Positions 6,971-15,136 of a DNA stretch of 39,412 nucleotides are shown piece by piece. The stretch is taken from positions 1 through 39,412 of the forward strand of contig JAEUHP010000249.1 in NCBI GenBank assembly GCA_016795295.1, given 5' to 3'. The position numbers and the translations under genes were made by a program. How positions within the stretch are numbered: position 1 is the first letter of the stretch; the number at the start of each line of letters is the position of its first letter. The DNA comes from Planctomycetota bacterium. Lineage in GTDB: Bacteria; Planctomycetota; UBA1135; UBA2386. The notes under the pieces are model-generated. The model was given only the letters and a program-made list of their open reading frames with translations. It had not been told where the DNA came from and made no database searches.

Positions 6971-9637
6971 ATGACGAAGCTCCGTTGCACCCTGTTGGCG
7001 GCCACGGCGACGCTGGCTGCGCCGTTGCCGATGGTCGCCCAGGCAAAGCAACCGACTGCCTTGCCGGCCGCCGACCGGCACTGGGCCGATGCGCCGCTGC
7101 GGCGACCCGCGGCGCCGAAGGGCGGCGATCCAGACTTCGTGCGGGGCCCCCTCGACGCGTTCGCCTGGGCGGGCATGGCGGCGCATGGGTTGCGCCCAGC
7201 CGCAGCGGCCGAACCCGCGGTCTGGTTACGGCGGGTGTCACTCGACCTGACCGGATTGCCGCCGCCGGCGGACGTGGCGGCGACTTTCCTGGCCGACCCG
7301 GGGCCGGCGGCGCGGGCCGCCGCGGTCGCGGCGCTGCTGGCTTCGCCGCGCGCCGCCGAGCGCTGGACCGCTTGGTGGCTGGATCTCGCGCGCTACGCCG
7401 ATTCGCAGGGCTACGAGAAGGACGACCTGCGGCCGACCATGTGGCGCTACCGCGATTGGGTGCTCGCAGCGTTCGCGGCGGACCTGCCGTTCGACCGGTT
7501 CACCGTCGAGCAGTTGGCGGGCGACTTGCTGCCCGGGGCGACGGCCGAACAGCGCCTGGCCACGGCGTTCCACCGCCAGACGATGACCAACACCGAAGGC
7601 GGCACCGACGACGAAGAGTTCCGCTGCGCCGCGGTGGTGGATCGCGTCGACACCACCTTCGCGGTCTGGATGGGCGCCACGGTCGGGTGTGCACAGTGCC
7701 ACGACCACAAGTTCGATCCGATCTCGATTCGCGAGTACTACCAGTTGTTCGCGTTCTTCGACCAGACCGCGGACCGCGACCAGCCGAACGATGCGCCGGT
7801 GCTGGTGGTGCCCACCGCAGCGCAACGGGCCCAGCAGAAGGCGATCGAGCTCGAGCTCGCCGAACTGCGCGGTCGTCTGGTGGTGGATCCGGGCCGTTGG
7901 CAAGCGTGGTTGGCGGAGCAGCAGCGGAGCGCCGCGGCGTTCGCCGCAGCGGCACCGCAGCTCGGCGTCTGGCACGTGCTGGGACCGATCCGGGCCGCGA
8001 GCCTGCGCGAAGCGCATCGCACGGCGTTCGCGCCGGAGCGCGACGGTGTACAGCTGGCAGCGCCCCAAGAAGGCTTGGCGTGGCGGCAGGCCCTCGAGTA
8101 CTCGGATGGAACGGTCCACACCTGGCGCGGCGACGACAGCGCGGTGTACTTGTTTCGGACCGTCGAGGCGAAGACGGCCGGGGCTGCGGTGCTGGCGCTC
8201 GGCAGTGACGATGCGCTGCGCGTGTTCTGGAACGGTGTCGAAGTGCACGCGGTCGAAGTCGGCCGCGCTGCTGCCGCCGATCAGGAGTTCGTGCCGGTGG
8301 TGCTGCGGCCGGGCCGCAACGAGCTGCTGCTGAAGGTCAGCAACGGCGGCGGACCGAGCGGCTTCTACTTCGCCCTGCGGCCGGCGGCGCTGTCTGCCGC
8401 GGCGTGCGCCGAGCTCGCCGGCGATGGGCCCAAAGCGCGGCAGCGGCTCGAACGCGAGTTCTTGGCGCGGGATCCGGCGGCAGCGGAACTGCGCGGTAAG
8501 ATCGCGGCCGCCGAAGCGGCGTTCGCGGCCGCCATGGGGCCGGCGGTGCCGATCCTGCAGGAGTTGCCGGCGGCCGAACGCCGCACCACGCGCATCCACC
8601 GGCGTGGTTCGTTCCTCGACCAAGGACCGGAAGTGACACCGGCGGTGCCGGCCTGCTGGCCGCCGCTGCCCGCGGATGCGCCGCGCAACCGGCTCGGCTT
8701 GGCGCGCTGGCTGGTGTCGCCGGACAACCCGCGTACGGCGCGGGTGCTCGCCAACCGGATCTGGGCCGAACTGTTCGGCAGTGGCCTGGTGCCGACGCTC
8801 GCCGATTTCGGCAGCCAGGGCGAGCCGCCGAGCCACCCGGAGCTGCTCGATTGGCTCGCCAGCGAACTGCTCGCCGGCGGCTGGTCGCTGCGCCACCTGC
8901 TGCGCACGATCGTGCTGTCCGCGACCTACGGGCAGGCGTCGACCGTGGCTCCGGAGCTGCGCGAACGGGACCCGCACAACCGTTGGCTCGGTCGCGGCGC
9001 AGCGCTGCGGTTGCCCGCCGAAGCGGTGCGCGACCAAGCGTTGGCCACGGCGGGGCTCCTGGTCGAGCAGTTCGGCGGGCCGTCGGTGATGCCGCCGCAG
9101 CCGGACGGCATCTGGCTGCAGATCTACAGTGGCGCGCGTTGGCAGACGGACCAGGGTCTCGGCGCGTGGCGGCGCAGCCTCTACACGTTCTGGCGGCGCA
9201 CCAGTCCACACCCGGCCATGCTGGTGTTCGACGCGCAGAGCCGTGAGACGTGTGTGCTGACGCGCAGCCGCACCAACACGCCGCTGCAGGCGCTGGTCGG
9301 TTGGAACGAGCCGCAGTTGCATGCCGCGGCCTGTGCTCTGGGCGCGCACGCCGCGGCGCTGCAGGTCGCGGAAACGGGTGCCGAGGCCGACCGCCAGCGC
9401 CTCGGCTGGCTGTGGCGGCAGGCGCTGCTGCGCGAGCCCGACGCGCGCGAGCTGCAGCGTCTGGAGCAGCTCTTGCACGACGAACGCGAACGCGGCGCCG
9501 CGGCGTCGGAACTCGTGGCCAGCTTCGCCCCGCCGGCGCACGCCGCGGTGCGTGCGTTCGCCGGGCCGGCCGACACCGCGTTCGCGGTGGTGGCTGCCGT
9601 GATCCTCAACCTCGACGAGTTCTTGACCCGCCGATGA
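6971..9637 (+). CDS. DUF1549/DUF1553 protein with haem-type CxxCH motif
   Basis: An 888-aa secreted protein of the planctomycete DUF1549-DUF1553 family, with a signal peptide at residues 1-24. DUF1549 covers about 75-310: LRRVSLDLTGLPP, WWLDLARYADSQGYEK, FTVEQLAGDLLP and CAQCHDHKFDPI, in which CxxCH (240-244) could bind haem c. A PA14-like jelly-roll insertion follows (about 345-470, DDALRVFWNGVEVH). DUF1553 occupies the C-terminal third (LGLARWLVSPDNPRTARVLA, then WSLRHLLRTIVLSATYGQAS). The N-terminal cytochrome domain (PSCyt1) found in many relatives is absent. The biochemical role of the family is unproven; roles in polysaccharide use or electron transfer have been proposed. It overlaps the following DUF1501 gene by ATGA, a conserved pairing. 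Confidence 0.93.
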   Translation: MTKLRCTLLAATATLAAPLPMVAQAKQPTALPAADRHWADAPLRRPAAPKGGDPDFVRGPLDAFAWAGMAAHGLRPAAAAEPAVWLRRVSLDLTGLPPPADVAATFLADPGPAARAAAVAALLASPRAAERWTAWWLDLARYADSQGYEKDDLRPTMWRYRDWVLAAFAADLPFDRFTVEQLAGDLLPGATAEQRLATAFHRQTMTNTEGGTDDEEFRCAAVVDRVDTTFAVWMGATVGCAQCHDHKFDPISIREYYQLFAFFDQTADRDQPNDAPVLVVPTAAQRAQQKAIELELAELRGRLVVDPGRWQAWLAEQQRSAAAFAAAAPQLGVWHVLGPIRAASLREAHRTAFAPERDGVQLAAPQEGLAWRQALEYSDGTVHTWRGDDSAVYLFRTVEAKTAGAAVLALGSDDALRVFWNGVEVHAVEVGRAAAADQEFVPVVLRPGRNELLLKVSNGGGPSGFYFALRPAALSAAACAELAGDGPKARQRLEREFLARDPAAAELRGKIAAAEAAFAAAMGPAVPILQELPAAERRTTRIHRRGSFLDQGPEVTPAVPACWPPLPADAPRNRLGLARWLVSPDNPRTARVLANRIWAELFGSGLVPTLADFGSQGEPPSHPELLDWLASELLAGGWSLRHLLRTIVLSATYGQASTVAPELRERDPHNRWLGRGAALRLPAEAVRDQALATAGLLVEQFGGPSVMPPQPDGIWLQIYSGARWQTDQGLGAWRRSLYTFWRRTSPHPAMLVFDAQSRETCVLTRSRTNTPLQALVGWNEPQLHAAACALGAHAAALQVAETGAEADRQRLGWLWRQALLREPDARELQRLEQLLHDERERGAAASELVASFAPPAHAAVRAFAGPADTAFAVVAAVILNLDEFLTRR

Positions 9638-11040
9638 GCCACGCGACGAACCCACCGGCGCCCTCGCGGCGTGAGTTCCTGCGCCACGGGGCGTTGGCCG
9701 CTTCGGCGTTCGCCTTGCCGCGCGCCGGCAGCGAGCCGCATCTGCCGCTGCGGCCGCGCGCGCCCCGGGCCAAGAGCCTGATCTACCTGCACATGGAGGG
9801 TGCTCCGCCGACGCTCGACATGTTCGACCGCAAGCCCGAGCTCGACCGGCTCGCCGGGCAGACGTGTCCGGCCGAGTTCCTGGCCGGCGAACGGTTCGCC
9901 TTCATCAAGGGTGTGCCGAAGCTGCTCGGGCACCCGCACGGCTGGATCGGCGCCGCGAACGGCATCGAAGTCTGCGAATTGCTGCCGCACCTGGCGCAGC
10001 AACTCGGCGATGCGACGTTGGTGCGTTCGATGGTCACCGACCAGTTCAACCACGCGCCCGCCGAGCACCTGCTGTTCTCGGGGGCGGCACGGCCCGGCCG
10101 GCCGTCGCTCGGCGCGTGGCTGTCGTTCGGCCTCGCCAGCGAGAACCGCGACCTCCCGGCGTTCGTGGTGATGCTCAGCGGCGGCAGCCTGCCGAGTGCG
10201 GGCAGAGCCTTGTGGGGTGCTGGTTTCCTGCCGTCGGTGCACCAGGGCTGCGAGTTCCGTGCGCAGGGTGACCCGGTGTTGTACCTGCAGGATCCCGCTG
10301 GCTATGACCGCGCGCGGCGCGAGCGGGTGCTCGGCGCACTGGTGGACCTCGACCAGTGGCATCTGGAGTGCGCGGGGGATCCCGAGACGGCGACGCGCAT
10401 TGCCCAGTACCAGCTCGCGTTCCGCATGCAGCAGTCGGTGCCCGAGGCCGTCGACCTCGCCAGCGAACCGGCGGAAGTGCACGCGCTCTACGGCACCACG
10501 CCGGGTCGTGCGTCCCTGGCCAACAACTGCCTCCTGGCGCGCCGCCTCGTCGAACGTGGGGTGCGCTGCGTGCATCTGTTCGACAGCGGCTGGGACATCC
10601 ACGGCACCGGGCCCGGTGACGACTTGATGACGCAGTTCCCGAAGAAAGCCGCCGAACTGGACCGGGCCTTGGCCGGGCTGCTGGTCGATTTGCGGCGGCG
10701 CGGTCTGCTCGAAGAGACCTTGGTGGTCTGGGGTGGCGAGTTCGGTCGCACGCCGATGAACGAGGCGCGCGACGGCAGCAAGTTCTTGGGCCGCGACCAC
10801 CATCCGCACTGCTTTTCCGTCCTGCTCGCGGGCGGTGGGGTGCCGCGTGGCAAAGTGGTCGGTGCCACGGACGCGATCGGCTATCGCGTGACCGAGGCCC
10901 CGATCCACGTGCACGATCTGCAGGCGACCATCCTGCACCTGCTGGGCATCGACCACGAACGGCTCGTGTACCGCTTCCAGGGGCGCGACTTCCGGCTCAC
11001 CGACGTCGCTGGGCTGGTGCGCCGTGAACTGCTGGCTTGA
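9634..11040 (+). CDS. Tat-exported DUF1501 protein
   Basis: A 468-aa DUF1501 protein, alkaline-phosphatase/sulfatase-fold-like, typically encoded with DUF1549/DUF1553 proteins. The twin-arginine signal SRREFLRHGALAASAFALP (residues 11-29) predicts folded export. Family blocks follow: KSLIYLHMEGAPPTLDMFD, FNHAPAEHLLFSG, and the C-terminal VVWGGEFGRTPMNEARDGSK, GRDHHPHCFSVLLAGGGVPR and VHDLQATILHLLGIDHERL. The ATG lies inside the upstream stop (ATGA), so the two proteins are made together and may work on the same periplasmic substrate. The gene ends 3 bp from the opposing ATP-grasp gene. Confidence 0.94.
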   Translation: MSHATNPPAPSRREFLRHGALAASAFALPRAGSEPHLPLRPRAPRAKSLIYLHMEGAPPTLDMFDRKPELDRLAGQTCPAEFLAGERFAFIKGVPKLLGHPHGWIGAANGIEVCELLPHLAQQLGDATLVRSMVTDQFNHAPAEHLLFSGAARPGRPSLGAWLSFGLASENRDLPAFVVMLSGGSLPSAGRALWGAGFLPSVHQGCEFRAQGDPVLYLQDPAGYDRARRERVLGALVDLDQWHLECAGDPETATRIAQYQLAFRMQQSVPEAVDLASEPAEVHALYGTTPGRASLANNCLLARRLVERGVRCVHLFDSGWDIHGTGPGDDLMTQFPKKAAELDRALAGLLVDLRRRGLLEETLVVWGGEFGRTPMNEARDGSKFLGRDHHPHCFSVLLAGGGVPRGKVVGATDAIGYRVTEAPIHVHDLQATILHLLGIDHERLVYRFQGRDFRLTDVAGLVRRELLA

Positions 11041-11043
11041 GGT

Positions 11044-11907
11044 TCAGCCGTCGCTCGCGGGGCTCGCGCCACGGTCCGGGTCGGCCCCTGGGACTGGCAG
11101 GCCACTGGCCAGCGCCAGGATGCGCGGCTCGCTGGTGAGGGCTGCGGGCACGATCGGGGTGGTGTTGGCGTCGATCACGACGGCCTGGCCGTCGACCATC
11201 ACGTAGTCGAGCTTGCCGTAGTCCATGCGCAGCCGGGCACGCGCTGCGCGCAGGCTCGGTGGCACCGCGTCGAGGAACGCGTGGCTGGTGCTGGTGCGGA
11301 ACTTGAGCACGGGGGTGGGGCCTTGCAGGCGCAGGACGCATTCGGCGGTGCCGGCGAACAGCCAGTAGCGCAGCACGTAGTCGGTGCCGGCGCGTTCGGG
11401 CAGGAATCGTTCGACGACCAGATCGCGGCGGTGCCACACCCACGCCGGAACGTCGGTGGGGCGCGCCAGGATCGGGTAGGTGCCGCGCGGCAGTTCGTGG
11501 GCGCGTCGCCAGCCGAGCAGTGGCACCAGCCGGCGCCGCATGCGGGGCCACGACCAAGGCGATTGTTCGGCCAGTTCCGGACCGGCATGCGAGTTGGCGT
11601 CGGTCTTGACGATCACCGGACCCTGGTAGCCGTCGCCTGGCGTGACTTGCTGGGTGCTCACCAAGCGCTTGCCGATGTTGCGCACGTGCCGGTTCCACAC
11701 CACCGCGGTGTCCGGCGCCGCCGGCACGGCTGCCGCCGGCACCTCGGTGCGGTCGTAGTGCACGATGGCGCACGTGGCGTCCAGTGCCCGGCACGGGCCA
11801 ATCGCGAGGCGCAGGCCGCGTTGGCGCCAGACCGTCACCAGCCGGGCCAAGAGGTAGTGCGGAGCCAGCTCGGTGGGTCCTTCGGTGGCGATCCGCAGGT
11901 CCAACAT
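11044..11907 (-). CDS. ATP-grasp-like protein
   Basis: A 287-aa cytosolic protein with an ATP-grasp layout. VIVKTDANSHAG (Lys101) fits the first ATP-binding lysine strand, VVERFLPERAGTDYVLRYW (Glu166 region) the hinge, and DYGKLDYVMVDGQAVVIDAN followed by TTP the metal-binding Asp/Asn strand. Such enzymes ligate a carboxylate to an amine or thiol via an acyl phosphate; the substrate is unknown. The start at 11907 was chosen because the upstream extension is low-complexity. It faces the DUF1501 gene tail to tail and diverges from the BNR protein gene with a 110-bp gap. Family-level call only. Confidence 0.75.
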   Translation of the reverse strand: MLDLRIATEGPTELAPHYLLARLVTVWRQRGLRLAIGPCRALDATCAIVHYDRTEVPAAAVPAAPDTAVVWNRHVRNIGKRLVSTQQVTPGDGYQGPVIVKTDANSHAGPELAEQSPWSWPRMRRRLVPLLGWRRAHELPRGTYPILARPTDVPAWVWHRRDLVVERFLPERAGTDYVLRYWLFAGTAECVLRLQGPTPVLKFRTSTSHAFLDAVPPSLRAARARLRMDYGKLDYVMVDGQAVVIDANTTPIVPAALTSEPRILALASGLPVPGADPDRGASPASDG

Positions 11908-12017
11908 GGCGGGCAGTATGGCAGTTTGCCCGGAGCTGGAGGAGTCTCGGCCACCAAACCTCCCACAGACGCTTCGCGCTGCTTGCAAACGCATGCAGCG
12001 CGGGGTTCCGTTTTGTC

Positions 12018-15000
12018 ATGTCCGCTCTGCGCCGCCACGCCCTGCTCGGGGCTCTTCTGTTCGCTTCGTCCTTTGCGGCGTCGGCTGTGGCGCAGGGGCC
12101 CGATCCCGCGGGGCCGGTGCCGGACAACCTGTTCGACACCCTCGACTGGCGGCTCGTGGGTCCGTTCCGCGGTGGCCGGGTGGCCGCCGTGTGCGGCGTG
12201 GTCGGTGACCGCAACACCTATTGGTTCGGCGGCACCGGGGGGGGTGTGTGGCAGAGCACGGACGCCGGCAAGAGCTGGCGCAACGTCTCCGACGGCACCT
12301 TCGGCGGCTCGATCGGCGCGGTGGCGGTGGCGCCCAGCGACCCGCGCATCGTCTACGTCGGCACCGGCGAGAAGACTTGGCGCGGCAACGTCAGTTCGGG
12401 GGACGGCATCTGGAAGACCACCGACGCGGGTGCGACCTGGGAGTTCTGTGGCCTGCCGGATGCGCGCCACACCAGCCGCATCCGTGTGCATCCGCAGGAT
12501 CCCAAGGTGGTGTTCGCTGCGGTGATGGGGCACGCCTTCGGGCCGAACGACACGCGCGGGGTCTACCGCAGCGTGGACGGTGGCCAGAACTGGGAACGGG
12601 TGTTGTTCGCCAACGAGCACGCGGGCGCGGTGGATCTGTGCTTCGGCGCCGAGCCGAAGCAGTTGTTCGCCACCACCTGGCGGGCGCAGCGCACCCCGCA
12701 CTCCTTCACCTCGGGCGGCGAAGGCTCGGGGCTCTGGCAGTCGAACGACGGGGGCACCACTTGGCAGCCGGTGCACGGTCGACCCGGTTTGCCGACGGGC
12801 ATGCTCGGCATCTCCGGCATCGCGGTGGCGCCGTCGCGGCCGAGCCGCGTCTATGCACTGGTCGAGGCCGAGGACGGTGGCCTGTTCGTCAGCGACGACA
12901 GCGGTGCCACCTGGCAGCGGCGCAACGAAGAGCGCAACCTGCGGCAGCGCGCCTGGTACTACACACGCCTCTACGTCGATCCGAAGGACGCGGACGCCGT
13001 CTATGTGCTCAACGTCGAGTTCCTGAAGTCGACCGACGGTGGCAAGACCTTCGCCGGCATCGGCGTTCCGCATGGCGACAACCACGACTTGTGGATCGAC
13101 CCACAGGATCCGCTGCGCATGATCGAGGGCAACGACGGCGGCGCCTGCGTGACGGTCGACGGTGGCAAGAGCTGGACGTCGTTGGAGAACCAGCCGACGG
13201 CGCAGTTCTACCGGATCACGACCGACACCGCGACGCCGTATCGCATCTACGGCTGCCAGCAAGACAACAGCAGCGTGCGCATCCGGCATCTGAGCCGTGG
13301 CGATGGCATCGGCCGCGCCGATTGGGAATCGACGGCCGGTGGCGAGTGTGGCTGGCTGGCGCCGAAGCCGGACGATCCCGACGTCGTGTTCGGCGGCAAT
13401 TACGGTGGCTACTTGCAGCGCTATGACCACCGTACGGGCCTGTCGCGCAACGTCTCGGTGTGGCCGGACAGCCCGATCGGTGCCGGTGCTGGCGAGCAAC
13501 GCTACCGGTTCCAGTGGAACTTCCCGCTGCAGTGGAGCCGGCACGAACGCGGCGTGTTGTACGCCGCGGCCCAGGTGTTGTTCCGCAGCACGGACGAGGG
13601 CACTTCGTGGCAGGCGATCAGTGGCGATCTGACTCGCAACGATCCGAACACGCTCGGTGCCTCCGGTGGTCCGATCACCAAGGACAACACTGGGGTCGAG
13701 TACTATGCCACGATCTTCGCCTTCGACGAAGGGCGGCAGCCGGGCACCCTGTGGTGCGGCAGCGACGACGGCCGGGTGCACGTCACCCGGGACGGCGGAC
13801 GCAATTGGCAAGACGTGACGCCGCCCGAACTGCCGGAATGGGCGCAGATCAACTGCATCCGCCACGACCCGCATCGCGACGGGGGCTGCTACCTGGCCGC
13901 GACCCGCTACAAGCTCGACGACCAGCGTCCCTACCTGTTCGTCACGGACGACTTCGGGGCCACCTGGCGACTGTGCACCGGCGGGCTCGACGCCCAATGG
14001 TTCACCCGTTGCATCTGTCCAGATCCAGTGCGCCCGGGTCTGCTCTACTGCGGCACCGAACGCACGGTGTGGATCTCGTTCGACGACGGCCGGCGGTGGC
14101 AGAAGTTCCAGCACGGTCTGCCGCTGGTGCCGATCACCGACCTGTGTGTGCGCGACGACGCCTTGCTCGCGGCGACCCAGGGCCGTTCGTTCTGGAGCTT
14201 CGACGGCCTCGCCCACGTGCGCAGCCTGTCGGCGGAGCAGGCGCTGCTGCCCTTGCACGTGTTCGCGCCGGTGGCGGCGGAGACTGCAGTCGGTGGCGAC
14301 GGTGAAGTGGCGGGCAAGGGGCGCAACCCGGCGCGCCGTCTGCAGGTGCGGTTCTGGGTCGGCGGGGCCGCCGATGCGGCGATCGGCGAACGTCTCGCCA
14401 TCGAAGTGGTCGACCCGCTCGGTGCGGTCGTCTGCCGCCGCGCCAGCGATGCCAGCGACGGGAAGGAGAAGTGCAGTGTGCGGCGCGGCATGAACCACGT
14501 CGCTTTCGAGTGGACCGACGAGGCGCCGAAGATCCTCGACGGCATGGTGCTCTGGCACGGTCGGGGTGCTGCCCCGCGCCCCGCACCGGGTGACTACACC
14601 ATCCGCGTCACGCTCGGGGAGACCACGCAGGCGGTCCAGGGCCGGCTGCGGCGCGATCCGCGCAGCACGGCCAGCGATGCCGAGCTGCAGGAACGGCGCC
14701 GGTTGTCGGTGCAGTGCCGCGACGCGGTCACCAAGGCGCACACGGCGATCGAGCAACTGCGCAGTGTGCGCACGCAGTTGCAGGCAGTCGTCGACCGCGC
14801 CGAGGGCGATGCCAAGAGCCAACTCGAGGCACTGCGGGCCGCGATCGCCACAGAATTGACGGCGGTCGAGGAGGCACTGCTGCAGACCAAGGCGAAGTCG
14901 AGTCAGGACGTGTTGAACTTCCCGATCCGTCTCACCGACAAGCTGCTCGGTGTACAGGGCGCGGTCGAATCTGCGGAGTTCGGGCCGACGGCGGGCCAGC

Positions 15001-15128
15001 GCGAAGTGGCCGATTCGTTGATCGCGGCGATCGAGACACAGCTGGCCACTCTCGAGCGCACACGCGGCGAGCGGCTCGGTGCGTTCAACGCATTGGCACG
15101 CGAGTTGGCGGTGCCGCACGTGAAATGA
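12018..15128 (+). CDS. Secreted BNR/Asp-box (VPS10/sialidase-like) propeller protein
   Basis: A 1036-aa protein with a signal peptide (residues 1-24, ending ASAVAQ) and a large sialidase/VPS10-type beta-propeller region. At least eleven Asp-box motifs (SxDxGxxW-like) can be read: STDAGKSW, TTDAGATW, SVDGGQNW, SNDGGTTW, SDDSGATW, STDGGKTF, TVDGGKSW, STDEGTSW, TRDGGRNW, TDDFGATW and SFDDGRRW. A beta-rich domain (about 770-880) follows, then a C-terminal helical, coiled-coil-like tail (about 900-1036). Similar proteins are abundant in planctomycetes and Bacteroidetes and are often labelled glycosyl hydrolase, but no sialidase catalytic residues are evident. The next gene follows after 8 bp, so an operon is likely. 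Confidence 0.88.
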   Translation: MSALRRHALLGALLFASSFAASAVAQGPDPAGPVPDNLFDTLDWRLVGPFRGGRVAAVCGVVGDRNTYWFGGTGGGVWQSTDAGKSWRNVSDGTFGGSIGAVAVAPSDPRIVYVGTGEKTWRGNVSSGDGIWKTTDAGATWEFCGLPDARHTSRIRVHPQDPKVVFAAVMGHAFGPNDTRGVYRSVDGGQNWERVLFANEHAGAVDLCFGAEPKQLFATTWRAQRTPHSFTSGGEGSGLWQSNDGGTTWQPVHGRPGLPTGMLGISGIAVAPSRPSRVYALVEAEDGGLFVSDDSGATWQRRNEERNLRQRAWYYTRLYVDPKDADAVYVLNVEFLKSTDGGKTFAGIGVPHGDNHDLWIDPQDPLRMIEGNDGGACVTVDGGKSWTSLENQPTAQFYRITTDTATPYRIYGCQQDNSSVRIRHLSRGDGIGRADWESTAGGECGWLAPKPDDPDVVFGGNYGGYLQRYDHRTGLSRNVSVWPDSPIGAGAGEQRYRFQWNFPLQWSRHERGVLYAAAQVLFRSTDEGTSWQAISGDLTRNDPNTLGASGGPITKDNTGVEYYATIFAFDEGRQPGTLWCGSDDGRVHVTRDGGRNWQDVTPPELPEWAQINCIRHDPHRDGGCYLAATRYKLDDQRPYLFVTDDFGATWRLCTGGLDAQWFTRCICPDPVRPGLLYCGTERTVWISFDDGRRWQKFQHGLPLVPITDLCVRDDALLAATQGRSFWSFDGLAHVRSLSAEQALLPLHVFAPVAAETAVGGDGEVAGKGRNPARRLQVRFWVGGAADAAIGERLAIEVVDPLGAVVCRRASDASDGKEKCSVRRGMNHVAFEWTDEAPKILDGMVLWHGRGAAPRPAPGDYTIRVTLGETTQAVQGRLRRDPRSTASDAELQERRRLSVQCRDAVTKAHTAIEQLRSVRTQLQAVVDRAEGDAKSQLEALRAAIATELTAVEEALLQTKAKSSQDVLNFPIRLTDKLLGVQGAVESAEFGPTAGQREVADSLIAAIETQLATLERTRGERLGAFNALARELAVPHVK

Positions 15129-15136
15129 GGTGACGC

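Noticed and set aside
12018..15128. Very long reading frames opposite the Asp-box gene and several other genes
   Set aside because: High GC content leaves few stop codons in shadow frames. The opposing reading is low-complexity Arg/Pro/Ala sequence without motifs, while the chosen strand has clear domains.
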